Source: Dactylosporangium roseum
GTDB taxonomy: Bacteria; Actinomycetota; Actinomycetes; Mycobacteriales; Micromonosporaceae
Length of the DNA stretch: 64,000 bases
NCBI RefSeq assembly: GCF_025264685.1
Contig: NZ_CP073721.1
Coordinates: 6,217,501-6,281,500, forward strand
Direction of reading: 5' to 3'
Shown here: positions 15,211-22,726 of the stretch, in pieces
Position numbering within the stretch: position 1 is the stretch's first letter
Layout of the letters: each line of letters starts with the position of its first letter
Program-made: the position numbers and the translations under genes
Notes under the pieces: model-generated
Seen by the model: the letters and a program-made list of their open reading frames with translations, nothing else
Told to the model about the DNA's origin: nothing
Database searches by the model: none

Positions 15211-16461
15211 CTACTTCCTATTTCTATTCTTCCCAGGTCGTGTTGCCCCTGGCTTCGCGCTATCAATGCCAGGAATGCCAGTGATCGCAACATACGGCAA
15301 TGCCCAGATCAGGTACCTCTTTGCCGGATTTGTTACCACAGCATCCCACAGTGCGTCAGAGTATTGGTCTTCGGTAAGGGCGAATCCTAGGAAACCGACA
15401 CATGCAACAGTAGACAATAGAGAGGCAACCGCAACATAGGGCCCCAGAGGAACCGCAACGATCCAACCAAAAATATCAACCTTACCCAGACTCACGGACT
15501 GCTTCGCCCACTCTTCCGCCAAACCCCGCGGCACCGCCGCCCATGCGATTAGATAGATGAGTATCCACAGCGCCACGGAGATTCCGAAGAGCAGCGACAG
15601 GAATCGCCGCACGGCCAGCCATTTGAACCGTCGGCGCATTACATCCGAAAGGTCCGCGACTCTTGAATCATTCCTGGATATCTCGTAGGCCTTCGAAAGG
15701 AGGCGATCGACGGCCGCTTCATTTCCGTCGAAGACTTCGGGTTTCCTGCGGAATCCGCGTAATTCCTCGAAAACGCCAGTAGGCGCCTGTTGCGCGGCTT
15801 CAACTGCGGGAGTAACGCCGCGCAGCACTGACAGGAGGTCGAGGCGGAGGAGTCGAAGTATAAACAATGCCGCAAGAGGAACGGCTGATATGCCGGCAAG
15901 GAAGACGATACGAGAGTCGGCGGCCGATGCAAGCCTCCAAGGGTCTTCGGTCAAGAGTGGCAGCAGAACGATAATAAGTGCAAGCGGAATGAAGAAGGGA
16001 ACGTGAGAGGAGAGTTTAATTGCCCGATAAGCCCATCTGACGCCGACCACAATAACGAATGGCAGGATTCCGCACAGGAGCAGTCCACCCCGGTCTCCGG
16101 TTACATTGAGGTAGACGACAACTGCACACCATACAATGAGATACGAGGCATATCCGATCGAATTAATGAATCCCCGAAGCTGCGCCAGACCGACCCAAAT
16201 GAGTAGGGAGATGAAGACCCCAATTACCGTAGGCCAGAAGCCCCACCCCAGCCGAAATACTGCAAAGAAGGTTAGTCCAACCATTACTGATAACAGCAGG
16301 TTCTGACTGATTCGGCTCGCCGCTTCAGAGTGGTCGGAGGGCTCCTCCTTGCATAGTTTCCCAAATCCATCCCTTCGAAGCGCTCTGGACAACAGTTGCC
16401 TTAGTGTCACAGACGTAGCTTCCACTTGGGTGCTTTGCACCATTTCCCCCACATTGCCCAC
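15211..16461 (-). CDS. Polytopic membrane protein of unknown function, AICE cargo
   Basis: 416 residues from a GTG at 16461 (an ATG at 16443 is possible). About eight hydrophobic segments are visible, clustered at residues 55-110, 120-150, 160-215 and 290-375, separated by a soluble region near 225-285 (EELRGFRRKPEVFDGNEAAV and SRNDSRVADLSDVMRRRF). The tail GKNRNRK is basic. I recognise no family. GC content is clearly lower than in the AICE core and the chromosome, so it is a recent acquisition. The location beside the right attachment site mirrors the membrane module at the left end. Confidence 0.75.
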   Translation of the reverse strand: MGNVGEMVQSTQVEATSVTLRQLLSRALRRDGFGKLCKEEPSDHSEAASRISQNLLLSVMVGLTFFAVFRLGWGFWPTVIGVFISLLIWVGLAQLRGFINSIGYASYLIVWCAVVVYLNVTGDRGGLLLCGILPFVIVVGVRWAYRAIKLSSHVPFFIPLALIIVLLPLLTEDPWRLASAADSRIVFLAGISAVPLAALFILRLLRLDLLSVLRGVTPAVEAAQQAPTGVFEELRGFRRKPEVFDGNEAAVDRLLSKAYEISRNDSRVADLSDVMRRRFKWLAVRRFLSLLFGISVALWILIYLIAWAAVPRGLAEEWAKQSVSLGKVDIFGWIVAVPLGPYVAVASLLSTVACVGFLGFALTEDQYSDALWDAVVTNPAKRYLIWALPYVAITGIPGIDSAKPGATRPGKNRNRK

Positions 16462-16610
16462 TTTCGACGACTGCTGAGCGGCGTCGGATACTACCGCCGA
16501 TTTCGCACTCGCCGGGGGAATTCACGTCCGACTTTCGGGCAGCGTCGGTAACCCAACGGGTTCCGTGTAGACGCCAGCGGAAGCAAACGGCACGCACAGG
16601 CAGGAAGCGA

Positions 16611-16627
16611 GTGACAAAGTGAGTGAC
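16611..16627 (+). other. Candidate integrase arm-type repeats, right end
   Basis: GTGAC at 16611-16615 and 16623-16627, again 12 bp apart, within the direct repeat GAGTGACAA. It parallels the pair at 3636-3652. No gene is visible between 16462 and 16723. Confidence 0.25.
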
Positions 16628-16723
16628 AACCAACCCGCACGACGGCGCGCGACCGTGAACGCCAGCGGACTGTTCGAGCAGCTCAGTCCGCACGCGATAC
16701 CTGATCAGCTAGAGTCGATCATG

Positions 16724-16770
16724 CCTTGACACGGAAGAGGTCACTGGTTCAAACCCAGTATCGCCCACCA
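16724..16770 (+). other. Right attachment site core (tRNA-Val 3' fragment)
   Basis: A perfect 47-bp copy of 3541-3587, comprising only the anticodon-stem-to-CCA part of tRNA-Val. The 5' half of a tRNA is missing, so it is not a functional gene; it marks the right edge of the element. Confidence 0.95.
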
Positions 16771-16775
16771 CCGCT

Positions 16776-16805
16776 CAGGCGCAGTCTGCTCACAGGCTGC
16801 GCCTG
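16776..16805 (+). terminator. Original host terminator of the tRNA-Val operon
   Basis: A 9-bp stem, CAGGCGCAG / CTGCGCCTG, with a 12-base loop and the tail TTCGCTGTTT, six bases after the displaced tRNA 3' fragment. Before integration it would have ended the tRNA transcript. Confidence 0.7.
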
Positions 16806-17090
16806 TTCGCTGTTTCGCGGTGGAATTCTCCGCGCTCGCTTCGCTCGCTCCAGGCGGGGGGGCTTCGCCACCCCGCACCCCCCTGCCGCACTCCGTGCGG
16901 CGCTGGCTGCGCTCCGCTCGCCAGGCCACCTCGGCCAGCCATCGGGAAGGCGTGTCGCAGGTCGCCATCAGGATGTTCGTCAATCGTCACAGGGCCTCGG
17001 CGTGGTGTGCGAGATCGAGACGTGACTGCCCGCCGGGAGGCCGTCGAAACGGTTCGGATCAGGGCGGCGTGCGGCAGCAGGCGGCGAGGG
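16806..17090. other. Noncoding stretch after the AICE
   Basis: No convincing gene. It contains GC-rich hairpins, for example CCGCAC-TCC-GTGCGG near 16890, and runs of G and C typical of actinobacterial intergenic DNA. It separates the element from the helicase gene that ends at 17091. Confidence 0.5.
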
Positions 17091-19172
17091 TCAGGTGATG
17101 GGGAGTTCGAGTACGTGGACTCGTTTGGTGGCGCGGGTGAGGGCGACGTACAAGTCGCGGAGGCCGGACCGGCGTTGGGCCTCGATGGCGGCGGGATCTA
17201 CGACGATCACTGTGTCGAATTCGAGCCCGCGGGCGTCGGGGGCCGCGACGATGACAGCGCCGGTGCTGTCGAGCGTGGCGGTGAGGTCGGTGATGCGTTC
17301 GGCCGGGCCGATGACGCCGACGAGCTCGTCCGGATGGGCATGGTTCACCTGCGCCACCAGGTTACGGGCGACGGTGAGGACGTCGGTATCGGTCACGGGG
17401 GTGGTGCGCGAAACCTCGCCGTGTCGGATCGAGCGGGACGGTTCCTGCCCGGGTGCGATCCGGGCGAGCAGAGGAGCGGCCGAGTCGAGGATCTCGGCGG
17501 TCGTGCGGTAGTTGACGGTCAGGGTGTGGCGGTCGAACCGGTCCTCGACGAACGGCCGTAGAGCCTCGGACCATGACCGGACCGTTGTCGCCGCTCCCGC
17601 TTGCGCGAAGTCGCCGACGATCGTCATGGACCGTCCCGGGCAACGGCGCATGAGCATCCGCCACTGCATCTCGGACAGCTCCTGCGCCTCGTCGACGACG
17701 ATGTGGCCGTACACCTCATTGGGCGGTCCTTCGATCAGAGCCCGCGTTTCGTCGAGCAGTGCCAGGTCGGCGGCGGTGTATCCGGCACCGCTACGGTGCG
17801 CCAGGAGTGTGGCCTCGGCGGCCGGCAGGGAGGGTAGGTGGGACATCAGTGCCGACGTGTCGGTGAGGAACTGCTCAAGTGCTTCGGTGGCACGTAGCCG
17901 GGGCCAGACCGTGTCGACGGCGAGGTCGACGTCGGGGTCGTCAAGGAGCCCGGCACGGATGCCCTCCGCATCGAACTCGGGATGCCCGTCCGGGGCGGGT
18001 GTGTGGTCGAGGCCCAGCGACCGGAGATCGTCGGCGACCGCCTGGTCCAGGTCGATGTCCAGGATGGCCGCGACCTCGGCGTCCATGTCGTGCAGCGCAT
18101 CGGTCGTGCGTTTCTCCAGCAGGTTCACGATGTCATCGACCACCTGCTCCTTGAAGAGCTCGCGGGCCGGGTTGTGAGCGAGCCCGCTGCGGACGGCGAA
18201 GCGGTGGGCGGCGTCCACCAGTTCCGGCTCCAGCACGAACGTGTCCTGCCCGGTCTCGACCTCGAGCGGTACGCCGCGTGGCTGGCGGTCACGAACCCAC
18301 CGGGACAGCGCCACGGCAAGGTGCGCCTGTCCTTTGATCCGGGCGACGGACTCGGACTCGGTTGCCGTGGGGGCGAGGCCGACGAGGTCGGCCGAAGTGG
18401 CCATGTGCACGTCGTTCTCCCCGAGCGACGGCAGCACCTCGCAGATGTAGTCGAGGAATCGCCGGTTCGGGCCGAAGATGAGTACACCTCGTCCGGCGAG
18501 GGCTGTGAACGCGTACAGAACATACGCCGCGCGGTGCAGCGCCACGATCGTCTTGCCCGTTCCCGGGCCACCCTCCACGACGGTCACTCCTCGATGCGGC
18601 GACCTGACGATCACGTCCTGTTCGGCCTGCAGCGTCGCCACGGCCTCGCGCATCCGGCCGGTCCGTGCCCGCCCCAGCGCGGCCATCAGCGGCCCGTCCC
18701 CGACAATGTCCTGTGATGTCGGCGTCGAGCCGTCGAGAATCTCGTCGGTGATTTCGACGACTCTCCTGCCATCCAGGCGCAGGTGCCGACGCCGCCGCAG
18801 TCCCATTGGGAACGCCAGCGTGGCCGCGTAGAACGGGCGGGCCGCGTCCGCACGCCAATCCACCAACAGGGCGTCACCGTCTGCGGAGCGCAGCCCGACG
18901 CGGCCGACGTGCACCGACCCGCCTGCTGCGCTGTCGATCCGGCCGAAGCACAAGGAGCGCTCGGCAGCGCGCAGCTCACCGACGACGCGCGTGAGCCGGG
19001 CAGCCTCGACATCGCGCAGGTACAACTGCTCGGCGCTCTCGGGCGTGGTCGCGAGGACCGCGCTGTGGGCGGCGATCGCGTCCGCGACGAGCACACCGAC
19101 ACGCTCGTACATCGCGTCCACGATCCGCCGCTCGAGGTCGACCTGTTGCGCAACGCCGCCGTCCACCCGCAT
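17091..19172 (-). CDS. helR: HelR/HelD-type RNA polymerase-recycling helicase
   Basis: 693 residues from the ATG at 19172, preceded by AGGAG; the upstream in-frame start at 19223 has no such site. UvrD-like superfamily 1 motifs: Walker A in EGGPGTGKTIVALHRAAYVL (about residues 198-217), Walker B in VVDEAQELSEMQW (about 480-492), TIVGDFAQAG, LTVNYRTTAEIL and VALTRATKRVHVLE. The N-terminal charged helical region (YLRDVEAARLTRVVGELRAA) corresponds to the coiled coil that enters the RNA polymerase secondary channel. HelR proteins release stalled or rifamycin-bound polymerase and give rifamycin tolerance. Distinguishing HelR from HelD needs a tree. Confidence 0.85.
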   Translation of the reverse strand: MRVDGGVAQQVDLERRIVDAMYERVGVLVADAIAAHSAVLATTPESAEQLYLRDVEAARLTRVVGELRAAERSLCFGRIDSAAGGSVHVGRVGLRSADGDALLVDWRADAARPFYAATLAFPMGLRRRRHLRLDGRRVVEITDEILDGSTPTSQDIVGDGPLMAALGRARTGRMREAVATLQAEQDVIVRSPHRGVTVVEGGPGTGKTIVALHRAAYVLYAFTALAGRGVLIFGPNRRFLDYICEVLPSLGENDVHMATSADLVGLAPTATESESVARIKGQAHLAVALSRWVRDRQPRGVPLEVETGQDTFVLEPELVDAAHRFAVRSGLAHNPARELFKEQVVDDIVNLLEKRTTDALHDMDAEVAAILDIDLDQAVADDLRSLGLDHTPAPDGHPEFDAEGIRAGLLDDPDVDLAVDTVWPRLRATEALEQFLTDTSALMSHLPSLPAAEATLLAHRSGAGYTAADLALLDETRALIEGPPNEVYGHIVVDEAQELSEMQWRMLMRRCPGRSMTIVGDFAQAGAATTVRSWSEALRPFVEDRFDRHTLTVNYRTTAEILDSAAPLLARIAPGQEPSRSIRHGEVSRTTPVTDTDVLTVARNLVAQVNHAHPDELVGVIGPAERITDLTATLDSTGAVIVAAPDARGLEFDTVIVVDPAAIEAQRRSGLRDLYVALTRATKRVHVLELPIT

Positions 19173-19222
19173 TCCGGATGCTCCTTCCCACCGACGACCC
19201 AGTATGCAAAGGAAAAGAGCCA

Positions 19223-19246
19223 AAAAGTAAGGCTTGACTTACTTTT
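19223..19246. promoter_or_regulatory. AT-rich palindrome upstream of the helR-like gene
   Basis: A perfect 9-bp dyad, AAAAGTAAG-GCTTGA-CTTACTTTT, 51 bases upstream of the start. It is strikingly AT-rich for this genome. On the minus strand a possible -10 (CATACT) lies about 35 bases further toward the gene, so the dyad overlaps the -35 region. It differs from the GC-rich rifamycin-associated element described upstream of other helR genes. Confidence 0.55.
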
Positions 19247-19330
19247 GGGCGTCAGCCGGGCCGCGACGCGGCGAAGTCCGTAGGTGGAACCGGGTTGAGC
19301 ATCGGGCTGTTCTCGTTCGTCTCCATCAAC

Positions 19331-19560
19331 CGGCGGGGCGTTCCGGCCGGGCGACTCCATGATCATGGGAAAGATCTGGCTATCGGGGCAGCCATATCGT
19401 TCCCATGATCATGAGATCGAGCGGCCTGGCGGCGGATTGCGGCGGAACGCGCGCCGGCCGGCGCGCGGCGGCGGCGGCACCTCCGAGCCGGCGACCGAGT
19501 TGCCGGTCTTATCCGAGTTGACGAGGGGCTGTCGGGCTGAACTTCGCGGCCTTGCTCGAT
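19331..19560. repeat. Dispersed palindromic repeat, copy 1
   Basis: Core at 19358-19413: CATGATCATGGGAA and TTCCCATGATCATG (14-bp arms, extended by GAT/ATC after one mismatch) around an inner TGGCT/AGCCA stem. Conserved flanks run on to about 19560 (TCGAGCGGCCTGGCGGCGG, AACGCGCGCC, TGTCGGGCTGAAC). Related copies are at 21465, 32131 and 56181. The interval 19173-19885 holds no gene apart from this repeat and the helR promoter. Confidence 0.85.
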
Positions 19561-19885
19561 CGACAAAGAACGCCTTGGCCGTGGCCGGTGCCGGCAGATC
19601 GCCTCCGCGACCACGTGCCAGCGTGGCCGGCGAGATCATCTCCGTGGATGAGCTAGCGAATGACATCGCGATCCGCCGCCGGCATGCCGCGACCAGGTGG
19701 ACGTCACCGCGGCGGGCCGGAGCACGTCCGCACTCGGCCGCGGAGCGCGTCCACGTGCCGCGGCCTCCCGGCACCTCGGCATCAAACGGCGATGCCGCCC
19801 AGACTCCGACAGCCGGCGCACGGAGCGACGAGGGGCCCGGTCGCGTACAAATCCGGCCACAGCCTCGATCAGTACGCTTCCGAGC

Positions 19886-20908
19886 GTGCGAGCCTTTTGG
19901 GATGCACTGTGGGCCGGCACGCATCGTCTCACGCTGGCTGAATGGATCCAGATCGTCTCGGCCGTCGGTGCCGTCGCCGCGGCGATCGCCGGTGCCGCGG
20001 CCGCCCGGTCGGCGCGCAGGGCGGCCCGCACCGCCGCCCAGCAGTTGCCGGAGTTTCAGAAACAGGTCGAGGTCAGTGCGGCGCAGTCGAGAGCCGCCGA
20101 CGAACAGGTCGCCCTTGCCCATGAGGCGCTGAACGCCGCCACGACGGCGGTCCGGGAAGCCGCACGTGCCAGGACCGACGAGCGGGCTCCCCTCGTCGTC
20201 GCGCTGCTCGAGGCGCCGCAATGGCCCCCGTTGGTCGACACGACGCGCAATCGGATGCCGTACGGGAACGAAGTACGACTGCTCGACCGTCGTTCTGTGT
20301 CGCAGGCCGAACCAGCCTCGCCGGCGCGGTCGTTCTCGCGAGGCGGGGAGCGGAATCAGTTGATGTGGTTCCGGACCCGGGGAGTGCTCGTCAACGAGGG
20401 TACGACCACCGCCCGCGTGCGACTCGACGACGAGGCCCAGTTCGTGGCGGGCGACAGTCCACTGGTCCGGAACCCGAACATCGTGGTGCCGCCGGCCGTG
20501 GGAATCCCCACGAAGCGGGAGCATCTCTTGCGACCGGGTGAGATGGCGCTGTTCGAGTGGGGCGCCGGGCACACGATCGCGGAGTGGGCGGATGCGTGCG
20601 AGAAACCCGACCCGCCCAACCCGCGCGGCGCTTGCTTCTTCACGATCACCGTGTTCGACCCGTTCGAGCACGGCACCTTCGATCATATCCACGTCGTCAT
20701 GGCGGGCCGGCCGATCGTCCCCGTGGACGGTTCCTTCGACGAGGTGGGGCTCGCGACCGAGGAGTCCGAGGCGGCGATGGGAGTCACCATCTTTCCCACG
20801 CGGCGCACGTATCGCTCCGACGGTCCGCGCAAGGAGCCGCTCCCCTGGGAGGAAACGTACGCGGCCTGGTGGCGACAGAACGGACGGCGTGCCACGGAGG
20901 TCGCGTAG
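19886..20908 (+). CDS. Hypothetical protein with one N-terminal membrane helix and coiled coil
   Basis: 340 residues if the GTG at 19886 is the start; the frame is open back to 19697, but that part overlaps intergenic sequence and reads as low-complexity Arg/Ser. Residues 15-38 (WIQIVSAVGAVAAAIAGAAA) form a membrane helix, followed by an Ala/Arg/Gln-rich coiled coil (about 40-95) and a soluble C-terminal domain (about 100-340) with LMWFRTRGVLVNEGTTTARV and ACFFTITVFDPFEHGTFDHI. I recognise no family. Its stop is four bases from the end of the convergent GntR gene. Confidence 0.65.
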   Translation: MRAFWDALWAGTHRLTLAEWIQIVSAVGAVAAAIAGAAAARSARRAARTAAQQLPEFQKQVEVSAAQSRAADEQVALAHEALNAATTAVREAARARTDERAPLVVALLEAPQWPPLVDTTRNRMPYGNEVRLLDRRSVSQAEPASPARSFSRGGERNQLMWFRTRGVLVNEGTTTARVRLDDEAQFVAGDSPLVRNPNIVVPPAVGIPTKREHLLRPGEMALFEWGAGHTIAEWADACEKPDPPNPRGACFFTITVFDPFEHGTFDHIHVVMAGRPIVPVDGSFDEVGLATEESEAAMGVTIFPTRRTYRSDGPRKEPLPWEETYAAWWRQNGRRATEVA

Positions 20909-20912
20909 AGCG

Positions 20913-21323
20913 TCATTTGAGCGGCTGGACGACCTCGATCCGGTCGGCGCCGAAGCGTTCCACCGTGCCGTCGGGCTGGCGGATCTCCACCAGCGGGACG
21001 CCGCGGTCCAGGCCGAGCGCCAACCGTTCCGGGGTCGACGGCATCCGGCTGACCAGCCGGCAACCGGCGCCCAGGGAGACCCGCCGCCGGTGCGGCTGCT
21101 GGCGCACGAACGACGGTATCCCCCGCCGCGTCACGATCAGCCCCTCCTCGCGCAGGACCGCCAGCGCCCGGCGCAGCGTCATCAGGCTGACCGCATACCG
21201 CACCACCAGTTCCGATTCCTTCGGCAGGAACTGCCCCGGCTGGTACGCGCCCTGCTGGATCTGCTCGCGCAGCGCGTCCGCCACCCGCTGGTACAACGCC
21301 TGCCCCACCCGTTCGACCGTCAT
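20913..21323 (-). CDS. Short GntR-family transcriptional regulator
   Basis: 136 residues from the ATG at 21323. Residues 8-75 are a standard GntR winged helix: LYQRVADALREQIQQGAYQP, then GQFLPKESELVVRYAVSLMT and LRRALAVLREEGLIVTRRG. The remaining 60 residues are too short for a UTRA, FadR or aminotransferase effector domain, though the full-length frame is intact, so this may be a minimal GntR regulator. The target is unknown; a CATATG-centred palindrome upstream suggests autoregulation. Confidence 0.83.
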   Translation of the reverse strand: MTVERVGQALYQRVADALREQIQQGAYQPGQFLPKESELVVRYAVSLMTLRRALAVLREEGLIVTRRGIPSFVRQQPHRRRVSLGAGCRLVSRMPSTPERLALGLDRGVPLVEIRQPDGTVERFGADRIEVVQPLK

Positions 21324-21349
21324 GGCCCAGCATCTTACCCATTCATGTA

Positions 21350-21359
21350 GCCATATGGC
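21350..21359. promoter_or_regulatory. Candidate GntR operator
   Basis: A perfect 10-bp palindrome, GCCATATGGC, 27 bases upstream of the GntR start, with a related TATGGCC again near 21394. GntR regulators commonly bind such short dyads in their own promoters. Confidence 0.4.
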
Positions 21360-21464
21360 CAATATCGGAGCGCCGACGACAGGGGGCTCGGCCTATGGCC
21401 GGTAATTCAGGCGGGAGGTGCCGCCGCCGAGGCGTGCGGGCCGGCGAATCCGCCACCGCGCCGC

Positions 21465-21580
21465 TCGACCTCATGGTCATGGGAAAGATGTGGCCATCGG
21501 GGCAGCCATGTCTTTCCCATGACCATGGGATCGAGCGGCCTGGCGGCGAATTGGGGCGGACGCCCGGGTGTCGGGCCCCG
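21465..21580. repeat. Dispersed palindromic repeat, copy 2 (with compensatory change)
   Basis: Core at 21472-21527: arms CATGGTCATGGGAAAGA and TCTTTCCCATGACCATG pair perfectly over 17 bp. Relative to the other copies the left arm has A to G and the right arm T to C at the paired position, preserving the stem. Inner TGGC/GCCA is kept. The 3' flank (ATCGAGCGGCCTGGCGGCG) is shared, but similarity ends earlier than in the other copies. The gap 21363-21647 holds no gene. Confidence 0.85.
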
Positions 21581-21647
21581 CATCCGGACCGGAGTGACGC
21601 CGCCCGCGGGAACGGATCCGGGGTCCGCTCCCCGCGGGCGGGGCCGT

Positions 21648-22535
21648 TCAGGAGTGGCGGGCCGTGTGGATGAACGGCATGCCGTGGTGGTTGGTCTGGG
21701 CGAGGCGGCTGTTCAGGTTGCCGGCGTTGGCGATCTTGTCGTGGTACGCCTCGCGGCGGCGGGCGACGCACCCGGTCGGCTTGTCGTTGGCGGAGACCAG
21801 GTCCGGGTCCAGATGGGTGTTGAGACCGTCGCGCAGCAGCATGAGCGCCTCGGCCCGTAGCTGGGAGACGCGCGACTCGGTGACACCGAGGTCGCGGGCG
21901 ATCTCCATCATCGGGCGCTCCTGGAAGAAGTAGCCCTTGACGACCAGGCCCAGCCGCTCCGGCAGCGCCTCGACGGCGTTGTGGAGGTAGCCGATCCGCT
22001 CGCGGTGCAGGATCAGGTCCTCGGGGCCGGCGGCGCGCTCCGGCACCATGTCCTCGGCACTGCCGGCGGCGAAGCCCTGCAGTGACAGTACGGCCGCCCG
22101 CTGGACGTCGTCGTCGATCGACTGCAGCTCGTCGACGCTCACGCCGAGCGCCTCCGCAAGCTCCTGGCTGGTCGGGGTACGCCCGAGCGCCGCGGTGAGC
22201 TCCTGCAGCATCGCGTCGACCTGCCGCGCCCTCGCCCGTACGGAACGGCTCGCCCAGTCCAGCCCGCGCAGCTCGTCGAGGATCGCGCCGCGGATGCGGG
22301 TCGTCGCGAAGCTGCCGAACGGGATGCCCCGGCTCGGGTCGTACGCCTTCGCGGCGCCGGCCAGGGCTGCCATGCCGGCGGAGACCAGGTCCTCGCGGCT
22401 GACGTGGGCGGGTAGGCGGCCGAGCGTCTGACGGACCAGATGCCCGACGAGCGGCAGGTGCTCTCGGATGAGATCCTCGAGCTCGCGGCCTTCCAACTGG
22501 ACCTTGAGCGTGGCACCCTCAAGGGTCGTTGTCAT
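21648..22535 (-). CDS. whiG: WhiG/FliA-family RNA polymerase sigma factor
   Basis: 295 residues from the ATG at 22535, preceded by GAGGGGG. Region 2 is visible in LVRQTLGRLPAHVSREDLVS and FGSFATTRIRGAILDELRGL with DWASRSVRARARQ; region 3 in LGRTPTSQELAEALGVSVDE; region 4 in LPERLGLVVKGYFFQERPMM followed by EIARDLGVTESRVSQLRAEA. This is the sigma-28-like layout that drives sporulation genes in Streptomyces (WhiG) and motility genes in motile actinomycetes. A tail of about 50 residues after region 4 ends in NHHGMPFIHTARHS and is unusual. No flagellar or sporulation genes are adjacent. Confidence 0.9.
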   Translation of the reverse strand: MTTTLEGATLKVQLEGRELEDLIREHLPLVGHLVRQTLGRLPAHVSREDLVSAGMAALAGAAKAYDPSRGIPFGSFATTRIRGAILDELRGLDWASRSVRARARQVDAMLQELTAALGRTPTSQELAEALGVSVDELQSIDDDVQRAAVLSLQGFAAGSAEDMVPERAAGPEDLILHRERIGYLHNAVEALPERLGLVVKGYFFQERPMMEIARDLGVTESRVSQLRAEALMLLRDGLNTHLDPDLVSANDKPTGCVARRREAYHDKIANAGNLNSRLAQTNHHGMPFIHTARHS

Positions 22536-22726
22536 CGGTTCCCCCTCGTGTCCGGAGTGGACCCCGTGCAGGCGGTCCACCTGCTGACACGAAGAACTTT
22601 CGACTACGAAGGGTGCTGTTACCGTCACTCTCGGGTGCATTTTGGTTGCGGGACGGGAAGAGTGCTCAAGACTCGGCGTGTCGCCCAGCGCGCCGACGCA
22701 ATCGAGCATCGGTACAGTCGCGCTCG

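Larger units (their letters stand above)
3541..16770. mobile_element. Actinomycete integrative and conjugative element (AICE) in tRNA-Val
   Basis: The borders are two perfect 47-bp direct repeats (3541-3587 and 16724-16770), the left one being the 3' part of tRNA-Val(GAC). One unit is 13,183 bp. Inside is the standard AICE set: tyrosine integrase, excisionase, replication ATPase plus primase-polymerase, TraB/FtsK-type pump, Spd-like membrane protein, Pra-like activator and NUDIX hydrolase. AICEs excise, replicate as plasmids and transfer double-stranded DNA through a hexameric TraB pore, so no relaxase is expected and none is seen. All core genes have intact reading frames, suggesting the element is functional. 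Lower-GC cargo sits next to both attachment sites. Confidence 0.95.

Noticed and set aside
16726..17025. Plus-strand frame starting in the right attachment site
   Set aside because: It begins inside the tRNA fragment, crosses a terminator and is low complexity.
19697..19885. N-terminal extension of the hypothetical membrane protein
   Set aside because: Open but Arg/Ser/Thr-rich with no ribosome site; the membrane helix starts shortly after the GTG at 19886.
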